Of a stretch of DNA of 26,117 nucleotides, positions 11,424 through 20,634 are shown one piece after another. The notes under the pieces are model-generated. The model saw only the letters and a list, made by a program, of their open reading frames with translations, was not told the DNA's origin and ran no database searches. Positions within the stretch are counted from its first letter, which is position 1; the number at the start of each line of letters is the position of its first letter. A program made the position numbers and the translations under genes. This DNA comes from a virus. The stretch spans positions 1 through 26,117 of the IMG/VR virus record IMGVR_UViG_3300028553_000143; one strand, given 5' to 3'.

Positions 11424-12517
11424 TAGCCTCTTGTGATTGTTACTCTCATACCTAGTACGAGCGCCTTTGTATCTGCCTTGGATTGCGGTGTGGTAAACTT
11501 CCACAGATACCCACTTGTTAGTCGGTTGCTCGCAGAATCCGTATAGAGCAGAAGCCCGCCAAGGGTTGACGTAGCTGATGGGTTGCCTGCAGCGACTAGA
11601 TAGGAGGCATCCCGGGTACCTGACCCAGCTGTATATACTCCTGTTGTAATACTGGCAGGGGGCACATGAGACGAGTTTGTGGCAAGCGCCAACGAAGGTG
11701 CCACACCTACAGCCGGGAAGTCGGCTGCGCTACTTAACATAGCTAACCGGTTGTTGCCTCCAGTGCCACTAGTACTATTACCATTCCAAAACGGTAGAAA
11801 GTTTTTCCACCCATAGCCATTATCTCCCACCACAGCAGTGGACGAGTTTAATGAACCAAAAATTGTGTTGAAGGTGCCTACAAGCTTTATAGTACCGTCT
11901 CCTGTGAAGCCTCCATTACTGATCGTTACATTAATCGGAGTCACAATACAGGGGACAGTAATTTTTAATGCGTAAGAAAGTCGTAGAAACTGTCCGGCTA
12001 CTAAAGATACACCGCTCGGAAACACAAAGCGTGAATATGCATACAGGGCACCTATATTTTGTCGTTGGGCTTCAATGACCGCCTCGTTGTATGTTACCGG
12101 TGAGGCAACCGGTGCAAAGTCATATGAGCGGACAAATGTCCTGGAGCCTGCACCCGTATCATCAGTAGTGCTGTGATTAAACCCAGATGTGGCTGTTTGA
12201 GTGTATACCGCGCCTGCCTGTATACCTGTCTGACTATTTGCTGCCGCCGTAGTGGATGTGCCTACACCTGCTCGAGACAATGTGGAGACCAGATGTGCCG
12301 CCGTGGCCCCGCCTACACTGCTGTCATTATAATATGTGGCTGACCCTACAAACAGATCTAATCCTTGATTGAGAATGAGGTTATGACGAAACTTATCACC
12401 GAAAGGGTGGTGCACCGCACCAGTGCTGGCGTTAACAATAGCTACCTTCCACGTTCCTCCGAAGCTGGCTCCAACCGTTGCCTCGCCCTCTATGTAGTTC
12501 CTCTTAAGGATGTTCAT
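11423..12517 (-). CDS. Beta-rich structural protein, paralogue A
   Basis: The 364-residue protein is a tandem paralogue of its upstream neighbour. Both begin with an ILK-x-x-Y motif, share KV-x-x-VNASTGA and NLILNQGLD near residues 25-55, and share VSLVAGQFLRL, NGGFTGDG and TYxAGSGTRD later. They differ in the middle and in loops. Composition (Ser, Thr, Gly, Ala, Asn) and lack of long helices suggest a beta-structured virion protein. Its place after three fibre genes points to tail-fibre tip or virion-surface use. Its ATG overlaps the upstream stop, and its own stop overlaps the next start (both TAATG). No family name is recognised. Confidence 0.72.
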   Translation of the reverse strand: MNILKRNYIEGEATVGASFGGTWKVAIVNASTGAVHHPFGDKFRHNLILNQGLDLFVGSATYYNDSSVGGATAAHLVSTLSRAGVGTSTTAAANSQTGIQAGAVYTQTATSGFNHSTTDDTGAGSRTFVRSYDFAPVASPVTYNEAVIEAQRQNIGALYAYSRFVFPSGVSLVAGQFLRLSYALKITVPCIVTPINVTISNGGFTGDGTIKLVGTFNTIFGSLNSSTAVVGDNGYGWKNFLPFWNGNSTSGTGGNNRLAMLSSAADFPAVGVAPSLALATNSSHVPPASITTGVYTAGSGTRDASYLVAAGNPSATSTLGGLLLYTDSASNRLTSGYLWKFTTPQSKADTKALVLGMRVTITRG

Positions 12518-13617
12518 TATACTCTGGTGAGCGTCGTAGTGAGGTTGATGACCAGCGACTTGGTAGCATGCTTGGTTTGCGGGCTATCAAACAGCCATAG
12601 CCAGCCGTCTGTGAGCCTGCTATGTGTGCCGGTCATACTGGCTGAGTTGAATAACACACCACCAATAGATGTGTCTGACCCTGGATTGTTAGCTGGAAAG
12701 ATATATGTGATATCCCTAGTACCAGAGCCTGCCGAGTATGTTGTTGATGTTATATTTGGCGCAACGCTGATAAGCGACCCGACTATAGACAGTGATGCAG
12801 CTGTGTCGACAGATGGAAAGCTCGCCGCTGAGCTAACCATGTAGGCGTGAGCATACAGACTCGAGCTCGCCCAGCCAGCGGGCAGGTAACCTTTCTGACC
12901 GTGCCAGCCAGAGTCTACATATGTGCCGTCGCTGTTCAGCGTACCAAACAGCTCTGCAAATGTGCCGACCGCTTGAACCGAGCCATCGCCAGTGAAGCCA
13001 CCATTGTTAACTGTTACAGTGATTGGTGTAACCGTAGACGGAATGGAGCATTTGAGCGAGTATACTAGTCGCAAAAACTGGCCTGCAACCAAAGAAACAC
13101 CTGGAGAGGGAAATACGAAGCGTGTAAATATTCTGGAACCACTACCTCCTGAGTTAGTACCATCCGCCGATAGCGCTGCCTCATACAAGGTCACACCTGA
13201 AGTAACTATATCGAAGTCGAATGACCTCGTGAACGTCGAGAAACCACTGACGGTATCTCTTGTGGACAGGCACGTGAAGCCTGGAGTGGTCGTGACAGAT
13301 GTAGCAGCTGTAGCTGCTTGTAGCCCAGTTTGCGAGGCGGCGGCTGCGGTACTTGACGTGCCACAACGTGCGGTAGATATTGCCAGAATTGTACCTGCCT
13401 GCTGCGAGTATCCAGAGGTGCTCTGAAACCACTGCGATGAGGAGCCGACGAGCATATCCAGCCCTTGGTTGAGAATGAGGTTGGGACGAAATTCGTCACC
13501 GAACGGAAAGTATTCAGCTCCTGTGCTGGCGTTTACGACGGAGACCTTCCACACGCCTCCCACACCGACAGATATATTGGCGTCGGCTTCCACATAAGAT
13601 TTTTTAAGTATTTGCAT
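12517..13617 (-). CDS. Beta-rich structural protein, paralogue B
   Basis: The 366-residue protein is the upstream member of the tandem pair, with the same shared blocks as paralogue A (KVSVVNASTGA, NLILNQGLD, SLVAGQFLRL, NGGFTGDG, YSAGSGTRD) and a similar end (SLVINLTTTLTRV). The length difference is only two residues, so the pair arose by whole-gene duplication followed by divergence of the loops. It starts three bases after the LamG/repeat gene ends and is coupled to paralogue A by TAATG. A role on the virion surface is inferred from operon position. Confidence 0.72.
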   Translation of the reverse strand: MQILKKSYVEADANISVGVGGVWKVSVVNASTGAEYFPFGDEFRPNLILNQGLDMLVGSSSQWFQSTSGYSQQAGTILAISTARCGTSSTAAAASQTGLQAATAATSVTTTPGFTCLSTRDTVSGFSTFTRSFDFDIVTSGVTLYEAALSADGTNSGGSGSRIFTRFVFPSPGVSLVAGQFLRLVYSLKCSIPSTVTPITVTVNNGGFTGDGSVQAVGTFAELFGTLNSDGTYVDSGWHGQKGYLPAGWASSSLYAHAYMVSSAASFPSVDTAASLSIVGSLISVAPNITSTTYSAGSGTRDITYIFPANNPGSDTSIGGVLFNSASMTGTHSRLTDGWLWLFDSPQTKHATKSLVINLTTTLTRV

Positions 13618-13620
13618 GAT

Positions 13621-15294
13621 TTAAGCGTAGGATAGGGTTATGGCACTAATTGTAACAGAAAACTCTTCAGCAGTTCCAGAGTTATCTTGAATAACCCACC
13701 CGTCAAAATAACTCAAGGATTGCGCTGAGCTAGCTACAGAAAACTCCTCGGCAGTACCTGAGGCGGTATATATAACCCAACCGTCAAAGAAGCTCATCGA
13801 TTGTGCGCTTACGGTGGCAGAGAACTCCTCTACACTGGTAGGAACTTCCGCATAGGCTGCAGTGGCATATGTGATTGAGGAAAGGCTTAATGTATTAGAG
13901 AATGTCTCTGGCGTTCCAGAGTTGTCTATGATATTAAGTGCGGTCACATAACTTATTGCCGTTAAACTAATTGTGTTAGCAAAGGCCTCTAACGTGGCAG
14001 AAACCTCTACAGGCCCGTCTGTCGTGTAGGTCATGGAGTTTAGCGCTACTGTATTGGCGAAAGCCTCCAGTATAGTCTGCTCGCTAACAGTATCCACATA
14101 GAGTAACTCGCTCAGGCTGAGGGTGGCCGCAAACGCGTCAGGGCTCACACCTAGATAACGCATTCCTGTTATGGTAAGTGTGCTTCCAAAAGCGTCTGGA
14201 GCTCCGGACTCGTCGTGAGAGCTCGCACTAGTAGGGTAGTCTATTGAAGCCACGCCTAGTGTAGCGGAGAGCTCATCTGGTGCTCCCGAGCTGTCTTGTT
14301 CTACGTTACCTATTACGTAGCCGATGCTCGGTACTGCTACCGTGTTAGATATCTCTTCTGGTGTACCGGCCACATCGTGCTCAGCCACGCCGACAATATA
14401 AGCTATGCTAGGAACGGCCATGGTTCCTTCTACGATATCTGGTGTCCCGCTGTTATCTAATGACATTGCGGCGTCGATATACAGTATATCGTTAAGAGCT
14501 AGGGAGTTGACAAAGAGCTCTATAGCGTTGTTGAAATTCTCAGCAATGCTGTCAGCAAATAGGCTCTCAGGAAGGTCAACCGGTATCCGCTCGGTATAGT
14601 AGCGTGTATTATCTGCGTTGAAGTTTCCTATAAAGCGGGCTATTCCGTTGGTTATACGCAACCCATCCATATTACCTATGAACCCGTACCCTGCTGTACC
14701 GGCCTCTGTTCCAGTGCTACCTATGACGCAACCCCCTGTAGAAAAGCTTGTTGTGCAGGCTATGTTTAACACAGACGTTCCGTGCAAATAAAGCTGCAAG
14801 TTGCTCCCAAAGCGTACCAATGCTATATGCTGCCACGTATCGAGCGTTAAAGCAGTGGCCGCCGTTCCCAGAATTCCGCCATCGCTGTATACGTAAGGAT
14901 GCCCGGTGTCGTCTAACCCTAACAGAAATGTATTAGCGCGAGCTGCGGAGCCACCTAAAGGGCAACCATCAAATATGGCACCAACATGTGTAGAGTTCGC
15001 GGTACAATAGACCCATGTTTCTACAGTGAAATCCCCAGTAAGTTCAAAGGCTGTATTATCTGGAGCTGTGAGATACGACAAGCCATCGAATAAACCAGAA
15101 GTACGCCCATTACGATAGCGGGCCGTGTCTAGCTGTGCGTTACCATGTGCGGTAACAGTGAACTCATGTGACGAGCTATCTAAAAATGTAGTAGATGCTG
15201 CGTCACCCTCCATGTTTAGGAGAAGAGCTACGCTGCTAAAGTATAAGTCGGCAGAAGCACCATTTCTACCGGCGCCAAAGCCAAATATACGCAT
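13621..15294 (-). CDS. LamG-domain fibre protein with tandem repeats
   Basis: In this 557-residue protein, residues about 20-230 form a LamG/concanavalin A-like jelly roll. Markers are SVALLLNMEGDAAS, FDGLSYLTAPDN, FTVETWVYC, TWQHIALVRFG, LQLYLHGT and MDGLRITNGIARF. The domain is often carbohydrate-binding in phage fibres. The rest is about twelve imperfect repeats of roughly 25-28 residues, consensus D-x-SGTPEEFS-x-T-x-S-x-x-S-I-x-Y. The last two are very alike (both contain YFDGWVI) and the final one is truncated at the stop. It lies between the 1007-residue fibre gene and the paralogue pair, with one-base spacing to the former. A receptor-binding role is inferred. Confidence 0.75.
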   Translation of the reverse strand: MRIFGFGAGRNGASADLYFSSVALLLNMEGDAASTTFLDSSSHEFTVTAHGNAQLDTARYRNGRTSGLFDGLSYLTAPDNTAFELTGDFTVETWVYCTANSTHVGAIFDGCPLGGSAARANTFLLGLDDTGHPYVYSDGGILGTAATALTLDTWQHIALVRFGSNLQLYLHGTSVLNIACTTSFSTGGCVIGSTGTEAGTAGYGFIGNMDGLRITNGIARFIGNFNADNTRYYTERIPVDLPESLFADSIAENFNNAIELFVNSLALNDILYIDAAMSLDNSGTPDIVEGTMAVPSIAYIVGVAEHDVAGTPEEISNTVAVPSIGYVIGNVEQDSSGAPDELSATLGVASIDYPTSASSHDESGAPDAFGSTLTITGMRYLGVSPDAFAATLSLSELLYVDTVSEQTILEAFANTVALNSMTYTTDGPVEVSATLEAFANTISLTAISYVTALNIIDNSGTPETFSNTLSLSSITYATAAYAEVPTSVEEFSATVSAQSMSFFDGWVIYTASGTAEEFSVASSAQSLSYFDGWVIQDNSGTAEEFSVTISAITLSYA

Positions 15295-15295
15295 A

Positions 15296-18200
15296 TTACA
15301 CCGATAGGTCTCCCATTAACGCCCAGGTATCCGCAGCTCTCTTGAACAATGTTGCTACGCCGTATTGTGCAGATATAGAGTATGCTCCACCGCGCGTCTC
15401 AACAGTGACGCCAGTATCTCCAGCAAAAGTTACACGACCCGCTCCAACCTGATAGACCGTCATTGAAGCGCCTATTGGAAAAGCAACATCTGCTTCGGCT
15501 GGTACGGTGAAAGTAACAGGATCGGCGTTGTCGCATGTAATAAACTTTTGATCGTCGCCGAGTACTGCGATGTATGTAGTGTCGGTTTGTGCATTTACTA
15601 CCGGATATTTAGGCGCAAAGGCGGTAGTGCTAGCTGTCCACGTAGCGCCCGTCTCATTCCAAATTAATGCACTACCGTCTATAGGGGCAGCACTATCCAC
15701 ATCCGCCAGCTCTGCTAAGTTCGCCCCAGTGAGATCAAGCTTACCAAGAGCGTCGAAGGGCTCGGTCGGTGGTGTAAAAGCAGCAGTATATACCGTGTTA
15801 TTCGAAACGCGCAGTTCATCAATGTGTAATGTTGCCCAACCGCTACCGGTTGTGGTATTACCTACATCCAAATATGCGCCGTCGCTCCAGGCGTCATCGA
15901 AGGCGGTTGGGCGAGCCACTGTTATCTCCAGTACACCATTCACATAAACTTTTATGTTTGTGCCGTGCCGTGTAATGACGATATGGTTCCATGTATCTTT
16001 TGCATAAGTGCTCGATGTATTGTACGTGCTTCCTGCCAGTGTGAGCTTTAGCTGTTGTGTAGATACCTCGAACCCTAGGCGTAGAAAGTTACCAAGCACT
16101 GAATCGGTTATTTCTATAAAGTCACTCAGCTCATCAGAAGGGTCCGCTGGAAGCCTCATGTAAAACTCAAGCGTAAAATTTAATGAAAAAGTCCTGAGCA
16201 TTTCTCTAAGAGAAATGTGTATACCGGTTAACACTGGCGTACTAGTACCGTCCAGATGTAATGAGTCGCTACCGTACTTAACTTCGTTAGAATCCAGCGC
16301 CACAGTCGACGGCCACGGGGCGGTACGCTCTACCGGTGTATAATATGCGTATTTCGATCCTATATTGTAAGGCTCGAAATCATCTACATCAGTGCGTTTA
16401 TCAAAGTGATATAGTAGTTGTGTGCTATCTGTATATGTAGTGGTGCTTAACAACCTGAGCGCAGCTTCGCGTGGTTGAAGGGTGAAACTGTCTTCAGTGT
16501 TATTGCTTGAGCAAGATACACTCCAGGCATCGTCTGGTAACTGTGTTAGCGTTAGGCTTGAGTTTAGCCCAACTGTGCGAGCGGCAATCACAGGGCGCTC
16601 GCTATAGTTAGTAGCTGTATATGTCACGCCGTTTATCTTAACATAGGGGTCCTCACATCTGACAATTACTGGCGATATGCCTCCTTGCACAATCTGTATT
16701 CTTGTACCTATTGGAAAAGTATCTTCCATGGAAGGATTCGGTAGTGTTAGATGTGTGTCGTAGTCGATCGCATTGTTCACTACGATAATAGTGCCCTCCG
16801 CGTCGCTCAGTACGACGTTTGCGTGCGTGGTTACGACACGTATTGGCCCTGTCGGTGCTCCAGCAGCTATCCAGCTACGTGTACCATCCGTCAGCGAGCT
16901 GAGTACATAGCCGTCAGCTGCGGGAGTACCTAAGGAAGGTTCGCTACCAAGGCCAGCTTCCACCCAGCTGCGGGTGCCATCAACCAATGAGCTTAATACA
17001 TAGTTATCTGCGGCTGGGTTACCTAGGGCAGGCTCCAAGCCAACACCGGTCTCTATCCAGCTGCGGGTGCCGTCAACCATGGAGCTTAACACGTAGCCGT
17101 CGACTGTTGGTGTGCCCAACATGTCTTCTTTATCATCCAAAGCTGCCTGCATATCTGTGCTCACTGGTTTAGACAAATCTGCGGTATTGTCTACATTACC
17201 AAGCCCTATTGCGGTTCTGGCTGCGGAGGCCGAGCCTGTCAGTACAGTGCGTCCTGTAGACGAGCTGTCGCTTATAAACGAGGCTGTTAAAATTGTCAGC
17301 TGAGTACTAGGTAATCTGCCTACCCCTGTCAGAGAAGCATAGCCATTAGGCTGTCCTTTAGCTGAGGTGGGCTGCAACCCCGCAATTGTAGTTAGGAGGT
17401 CCCCACCAGCGTTTAAGGCCGTTGTGGCCGTATCTGCTAACGTGGCGGTGTCAGCCACAACAGCATTGTCCACCGTAACACCTATCCAGTTGGTACCATC
17501 TGTTGTGGTGTATAGCTTACCCTCCACATCTATGCCCACCTGGTTCACTGCATCTGGCGTGACACTGGTCGGCGTATCTCCGAGATACTTGACAGCTGTG
17601 CCGCCTATGATAGTGTAGAGCCCTGTGAGATTTGCAGCGGATACAATGCTTGTACCCAACACTGTAACATCGGTCAAATCTTCAGAACTGTGCGTGTGGG
17701 TAGTAGACGCTTTTCCGTCAAGAGCAGTCTGTGTAGCGCTGCTTATTGGTTTGTTGGCGTCGGACGTATTATCCACATTACCCAGGCCTACCTGTGTTTT
17801 AGTAACCGTATGAGGATTAGCTGTATTGCCGGTATGAGCTGTAAGAGCGGTCGCGTCAGCTTTGAGTTCGACAGCGGTTATGTCTGCCTTGAGGTCCAGC
17901 GCAGCTTGTGTGTCGTCACTTATAGGCTTGTCTGCGTCTGCGGTATTATCCACAGAGTTAAGGCTTAGTGTAGTTTTTACTGCAGCGGCGTCGGTGCCAG
18001 TTAGTATAGACCTGCCTACGCTTGTGCTATCCGAAACCTCACTAGCTGTATGCGTGTGACCTACGTCAGACTTATCGGCAAGAGCTGCTGTAGTTGTAGA
18101 GGCGTCTGCCTTGAGGTCTAGCGCCGTTTGCGCGGCATCACTTACAGGCTTATCAGCGTCTGCAGTGTTATCGACAGTCTCCAGCGCTAGAAAGCCTTTA

Positions 18201-18319
18201 GCTTCTGCCGCTGTTGTGGACTGTAGGAGGTCCTTACCCTTTGCGCCCGCGTCAACAATGTCGTCGACACTTACAGTGAAGTTGCCAGATGTTTTAAGTA
18301 AATCGCTGAGATTAGCCAT
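15296..18319 (-). CDS. Long tail fibre protein with repeats and LamG domain
   Basis: The largest product here, 1007 residues. The N-terminal 400 residues hold four phage-fibre repeats of the form VDNTADADKPIS-x-x-x-Q-x-ALD-x-K (near 48, 122, 181 and 375), with GHTHTASEV-type linkers. Residues about 400-490 are three near-identical repeats with DGYVLSS and DGTRSW. A beta domain at 497-600 precedes a LamG-like domain at about 630-856 (LLYHFD, FTLEFYMRLP, WNHIVITRHG, IKVYVNGV, IDELRVSN). The last 100 residues (FTVPAEADVAFPIGASMTVYQ, TLFKRAADTWALMGDL) match a module frequent at fibre ends. It is a modular receptor-contacting fibre. Confidence 0.85.
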   Translation of the reverse strand: MANLSDLLKTSGNFTVSVDDIVDAGAKGKDLLQSTTAAEAKGFLALETVDNTADADKPVSDAAQTALDLKADASTTTAALADKSDVGHTHTASEVSDSTSVGRSILTGTDAAAVKTTLSLNSVDNTADADKPISDDTQAALDLKADITAVELKADATALTAHTGNTANPHTVTKTQVGLGNVDNTSDANKPISSATQTALDGKASTTHTHSSEDLTDVTVLGTSIVSAANLTGLYTIIGGTAVKYLGDTPTSVTPDAVNQVGIDVEGKLYTTTDGTNWIGVTVDNAVVADTATLADTATTALNAGGDLLTTIAGLQPTSAKGQPNGYASLTGVGRLPSTQLTILTASFISDSSSTGRTVLTGSASAARTAIGLGNVDNTADLSKPVSTDMQAALDDKEDMLGTPTVDGYVLSSMVDGTRSWIETGVGLEPALGNPAADNYVLSSLVDGTRSWVEAGLGSEPSLGTPAADGYVLSSLTDGTRSWIAAGAPTGPIRVVTTHANVVLSDAEGTIIVVNNAIDYDTHLTLPNPSMEDTFPIGTRIQIVQGGISPVIVRCEDPYVKINGVTYTATNYSERPVIAARTVGLNSSLTLTQLPDDAWSVSCSSNNTEDSFTLQPREAALRLLSTTTYTDSTQLLYHFDKRTDVDDFEPYNIGSKYAYYTPVERTAPWPSTVALDSNEVKYGSDSLHLDGTSTPVLTGIHISLREMLRTFSLNFTLEFYMRLPADPSDELSDFIEITDSVLGNFLRLGFEVSTQQLKLTLAGSTYNTSSTYAKDTWNHIVITRHGTNIKVYVNGVLEITVARPTAFDDAWSDGAYLDVGNTTTGSGWATLHIDELRVSNNTVYTAAFTPPTEPFDALGKLDLTGANLAELADVDSAAPIDGSALIWNETGATWTASTTAFAPKYPVVNAQTDTTYIAVLGDDQKFITCDNADPVTFTVPAEADVAFPIGASMTVYQVGAGRVTFAGDTGVTVETRGGAYSISAQYGVATLFKRAADTWALMGDLSV

Positions 18320-18320
18320 G

Positions 18321-19109
18321 TTAGAATGAGTTTGAGCCTAGAAATTTGAGCCAGCTGTGGGTGGAGCCGTCGCCCGTATAAAAGTACATATACGGAGTGC
18401 TGAATGCCAGATACTGTGTGCCTGCCTCGTACGGTACTGACAAAGCACTGTTGTTATGGGCGGGTGCACTTGCCAACTTTAGGTTTATATCCTGTGGAAG
18501 TATGAAGTTTTCGAATGTTGCGTTGGGTAGCAAGCGCCATCCAACCAACCCACCTACAAAAACAAGAGTGATATAAGCCGAGACATCTGCAACAAGGTCT
18601 TCGTCTAACTCACTGATTAGATTGCCACTACGCTCCACTGTGAGTGAGTTTGTACCCCAGCTAGTGGATGGATCTATGATCTGTATGCAATCTCCAATAA
18701 GTGGAGTAGCTGGCAGTGTGCAGCTAATAGCTCCAGCCGTTGTGTCTGCAAGATAACTACCACCGGACACAAGCAAATCATTATCAGCTATGTAACTATA
18801 TGGAGGGTTGATCAGCTCGGGTGTGAGCTGTATCCAGTTACCTTCGACACTGGCTGGTAACGTCTGCAGCACATAAGAGCGCTGGTTATCGGCTTGCTTG
18901 GCAATGTCTCCAACTTCTGCAACAAGAGCTACACGCGCGGCTTCATCAGCTACTGTGAATACCGAGAATACACCGCTGGGTGGAATAACTGATGGGTCGA
19001 GTGTGCCTGTAGCCCCAAGCATCGGGACCTTACCAGCATCAGCTACACCGGCGCTTGTCTTTGTTGCACCCTTTACGGGAAGTCTTGATAAGATTGTGTC
19101 CTCAGCCAT
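18321..19109 (-). CDS. Tail fibre-type protein
   Basis: In this 262-residue protein, the N-terminal part (GKVPMLGATGTLDPSVIPP, then VADEAARVALVAEVGDIAKQ with SYVLQTLPASVEGNWIQLTP) is a module common in phage tail fibres and baseplate-associated proteins. Residues about 105-200 form a beta domain (SGGSYLADTTAGAISCTLPATPL), and the C-terminus is aromatic-rich (YMYFYTGDGSTHSWLKFLG). It is separated from the fibre genes on both sides by a single base. It is probably a short fibre or an adaptor between fibres. Confidence 0.78.
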   Translation of the reverse strand: MAEDTILSRLPVKGATKTSAGVADAGKVPMLGATGTLDPSVIPPSGVFSVFTVADEAARVALVAEVGDIAKQADNQRSYVLQTLPASVEGNWIQLTPELINPPYSYIADNDLLVSGGSYLADTTAGAISCTLPATPLIGDCIQIIDPSTSWGTNSLTVERSGNLISELDEDLVADVSAYITLVFVGGLVGWRLLPNATFENFILPQDINLKLASAPAHNNSALSVPYEAGTQYLAFSTPYMYFYTGDGSTHSWLKFLGSNSF

Positions 19110-19110
19110 A

Positions 19111-20244
19111 TTAGTTAAGTACTAGAAAGTTAACAGCGCATTCAACAGAAGGAGCTGTATCCATATAAATCGTAAAGAAGCCTTCGTCTACAACAACCGC
19201 ACCAAGTAGTGCCGTAGCGTCATCCGTGGCCTTACTAATCATTACTATGCTCTCTGTTGTCACGTTGTCATTCGTGACCACCAAGCTAGTGGCGGCCGCC
19301 TCGAAGTTAACACGTCCGGAGGGCTTGTTTATCGTTTGATCTCCGGTTGTGCCCGTAGTTGTAATGGTGGTGTCTACGAACAGTCCGTATGTAGAGATAC
19401 TGTTGAGAGCAGCACGTGTAGCGTTCGATATGGGCTTATCCAAATCGCTGGTATTGTCCACGCTTCCTAGGCCAACCTGTGCCTTTGTAACACTATGGGG
19501 ATTACTGACGTTGCTGGTGTGGGCAGTGAATGTAGCGCTATCAACTTTGTCTGCCAGCCAGGCTGATACGCTGCTTATAGATGCTTTTAGATCTAGCGCT
19601 GTCTGTGTGGCCGTAGATATGGGCTTGTTGGCGTCACTTGTGTTGTTGACGTTGCTCAGGCCTACCTGCGCCTTGGTTACCACATGCGGGTTGCTGACAT
19701 TAGTTACGTGGTCGGCAAGTGCATCGGCACCCTGTTTTGCATCTAGCTCTGCCTGCAGACCAGTAATGCCTGAGATTGGGTGCGTGTGAATCAGAGAGGC
19801 CTTATCGTCCAGTGTGTCCTGCAGTGAGCTGATCTCACTGATCGTGAATACATGGCTGGTAGCTATCTTGTTGTTCAATGCGGCCAGCGTGGCTATAGAT
19901 ATAGGTTTGTTGGCGTCCGATGTGTTGTCTACGTTACTCAAGCCGACCTGCGCTTTAGTTACAGAGTGTGGATTGGAGGTGCTGGATGTATGCGCTGTAA
20001 GCGTCGTGGTGGCCGCCTTAAGAGCGAGCTGGGCATCTACATAGGTAGTGGCCGCCTTGGGGGTCAACGCAGCATTCATGGTAGAGGTTGTCACCATGCC
20101 AACTGCGGACGCAAAGTCAGCTGCGCTCTGTGCTCTGAGGTCTCCCGAGGAGTTTATGCTAACAAAATAGGAGGGCGTGAGTGTAACTGTCTTGAAGACT
20201 GTTACCCCAGATATCTCCTGGGAATATGTGAAATCGTGATTCAT
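19111..20244 (-). CDS. Tail fibre-type protein with DNTSDANKPIS repeats
   Basis: The 377-residue protein has three repeats of the type SNPHSVTKAQVGLSNVDNTSDANKPIS with ALDLKA-like ends, linked by helical or HTHPISGI segments (about residues 88-280). A beta C-terminal domain of about 95 residues follows (TTTGTTGDQTINKPSGRV, then FFTIYMDTAPSVECAVNFLVLN). Such repeats form the shaft of trimeric phage fibres. It is the first gene of the fibre block. A strong hairpin terminator lies just upstream and leaves only short space before its ATG, so its transcription must come from readthrough or from an element within that region. Confidence 0.8.
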   Translation of the reverse strand: MNHDFTYSQEISGVTVFKTVTLTPSYFVSINSSGDLRAQSAADFASAVGMVTTSTMNAALTPKAATTYVDAQLALKAATTTLTAHTSSTSNPHSVTKAQVGLSNVDNTSDANKPISIATLAALNNKIATSHVFTISEISSLQDTLDDKASLIHTHPISGITGLQAELDAKQGADALADHVTNVSNPHVVTKAQVGLSNVNNTSDANKPISTATQTALDLKASISSVSAWLADKVDSATFTAHTSNVSNPHSVTKAQVGLGSVDNTSDLDKPISNATRAALNSISTYGLFVDTTITTTGTTGDQTINKPSGRVNFEAAATSLVVTNDNVTTESIVMISKATDDATALLGAVVVDEGFFTIYMDTAPSVECAVNFLVLN

Positions 20245-20252
20245 CTAGGTAC

Positions 20253-20302
20253 AAAAAAGGTTGTGTAACTGAACTACCCAATAATAGCCCAGTTACACAA
20301 CC
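20253..20302 (-). terminator. Rho-independent terminator (minus strand)
   Basis: GGTTGTGTAACTG (20259-20271) is a perfect 13-base inverted repeat with 20290-20302, with an 18-base loop; on the minus strand it is followed by six T (20253-20258). It lies between the small Cys protein gene and the fibre genes, and its T run ends only eight bases before the ATG of the 20244 gene. Confidence 0.85.
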
Positions 20303-20322
20303 AAAACAAGCAAATCTGTCTC

Positions 20323-20634
20323 TTACTTCAGAGGGTCTTCTACCTTATCGTCCTCTTCGCCAGCATAATACTCAATATCTTTGGCTTTATACTCGGCGTC
20401 TGTCTCATTACTTGCCGCCTTGAACACAGCACGTACAGAGTCATCATAAACACGGTCAACCATCAATAGCTGACTAGTGCCCGACTCACCCAGGAAGATA
20501 CCCTGCCTGGGTTTTGTGAGAGAATACTCCACACAGGTCCATTGGTTCTCTGGTGTGCCCAGCATACGCAGGGCTGCCACTCTTTCCTTTGGAATAGCCT
20601 TACCGCTAACTACACATAGATGCTTTTTACTCAT
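20323..20634 (-). CDS. Small protein with a degenerate DksA/TraR-like motif
   Basis: In this 103-residue protein, residues 7-22 (CVVSGKAIPKERVAAL) resemble the zinc-finger segment of DksA/TraR proteins (CxxCGxxIPxxRxxAL). However, the second Cys is replaced by Ser, and only one further Cys (34) follows instead of a CxxC pair. The C-terminal part is acidic. The ATG overlaps the portal stop (TAATG). It may be a structural small protein that has reused the fold; a transcription role would need the coiled-coil tip of DksA, which is absent. Confidence 0.55.
   Translation of the reverse strand: MSKKHLCVVSGKAIPKERVAALRMLGTPENQWTCVEYSLTKPRQGIFLGESGTSQLLMVDRVYDDSVRAVFKAASNETDAEYKAKDIEYYAGEEDDKVEDPLK

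Noticed and set aside
12365-20268. Many plus-strand frames of 60-160 codons across the fibre genes
   Set aside because: They lie antisense to repeat-rich fibre genes, have low-complexity Val/Ser/Ala peptides and no start context.
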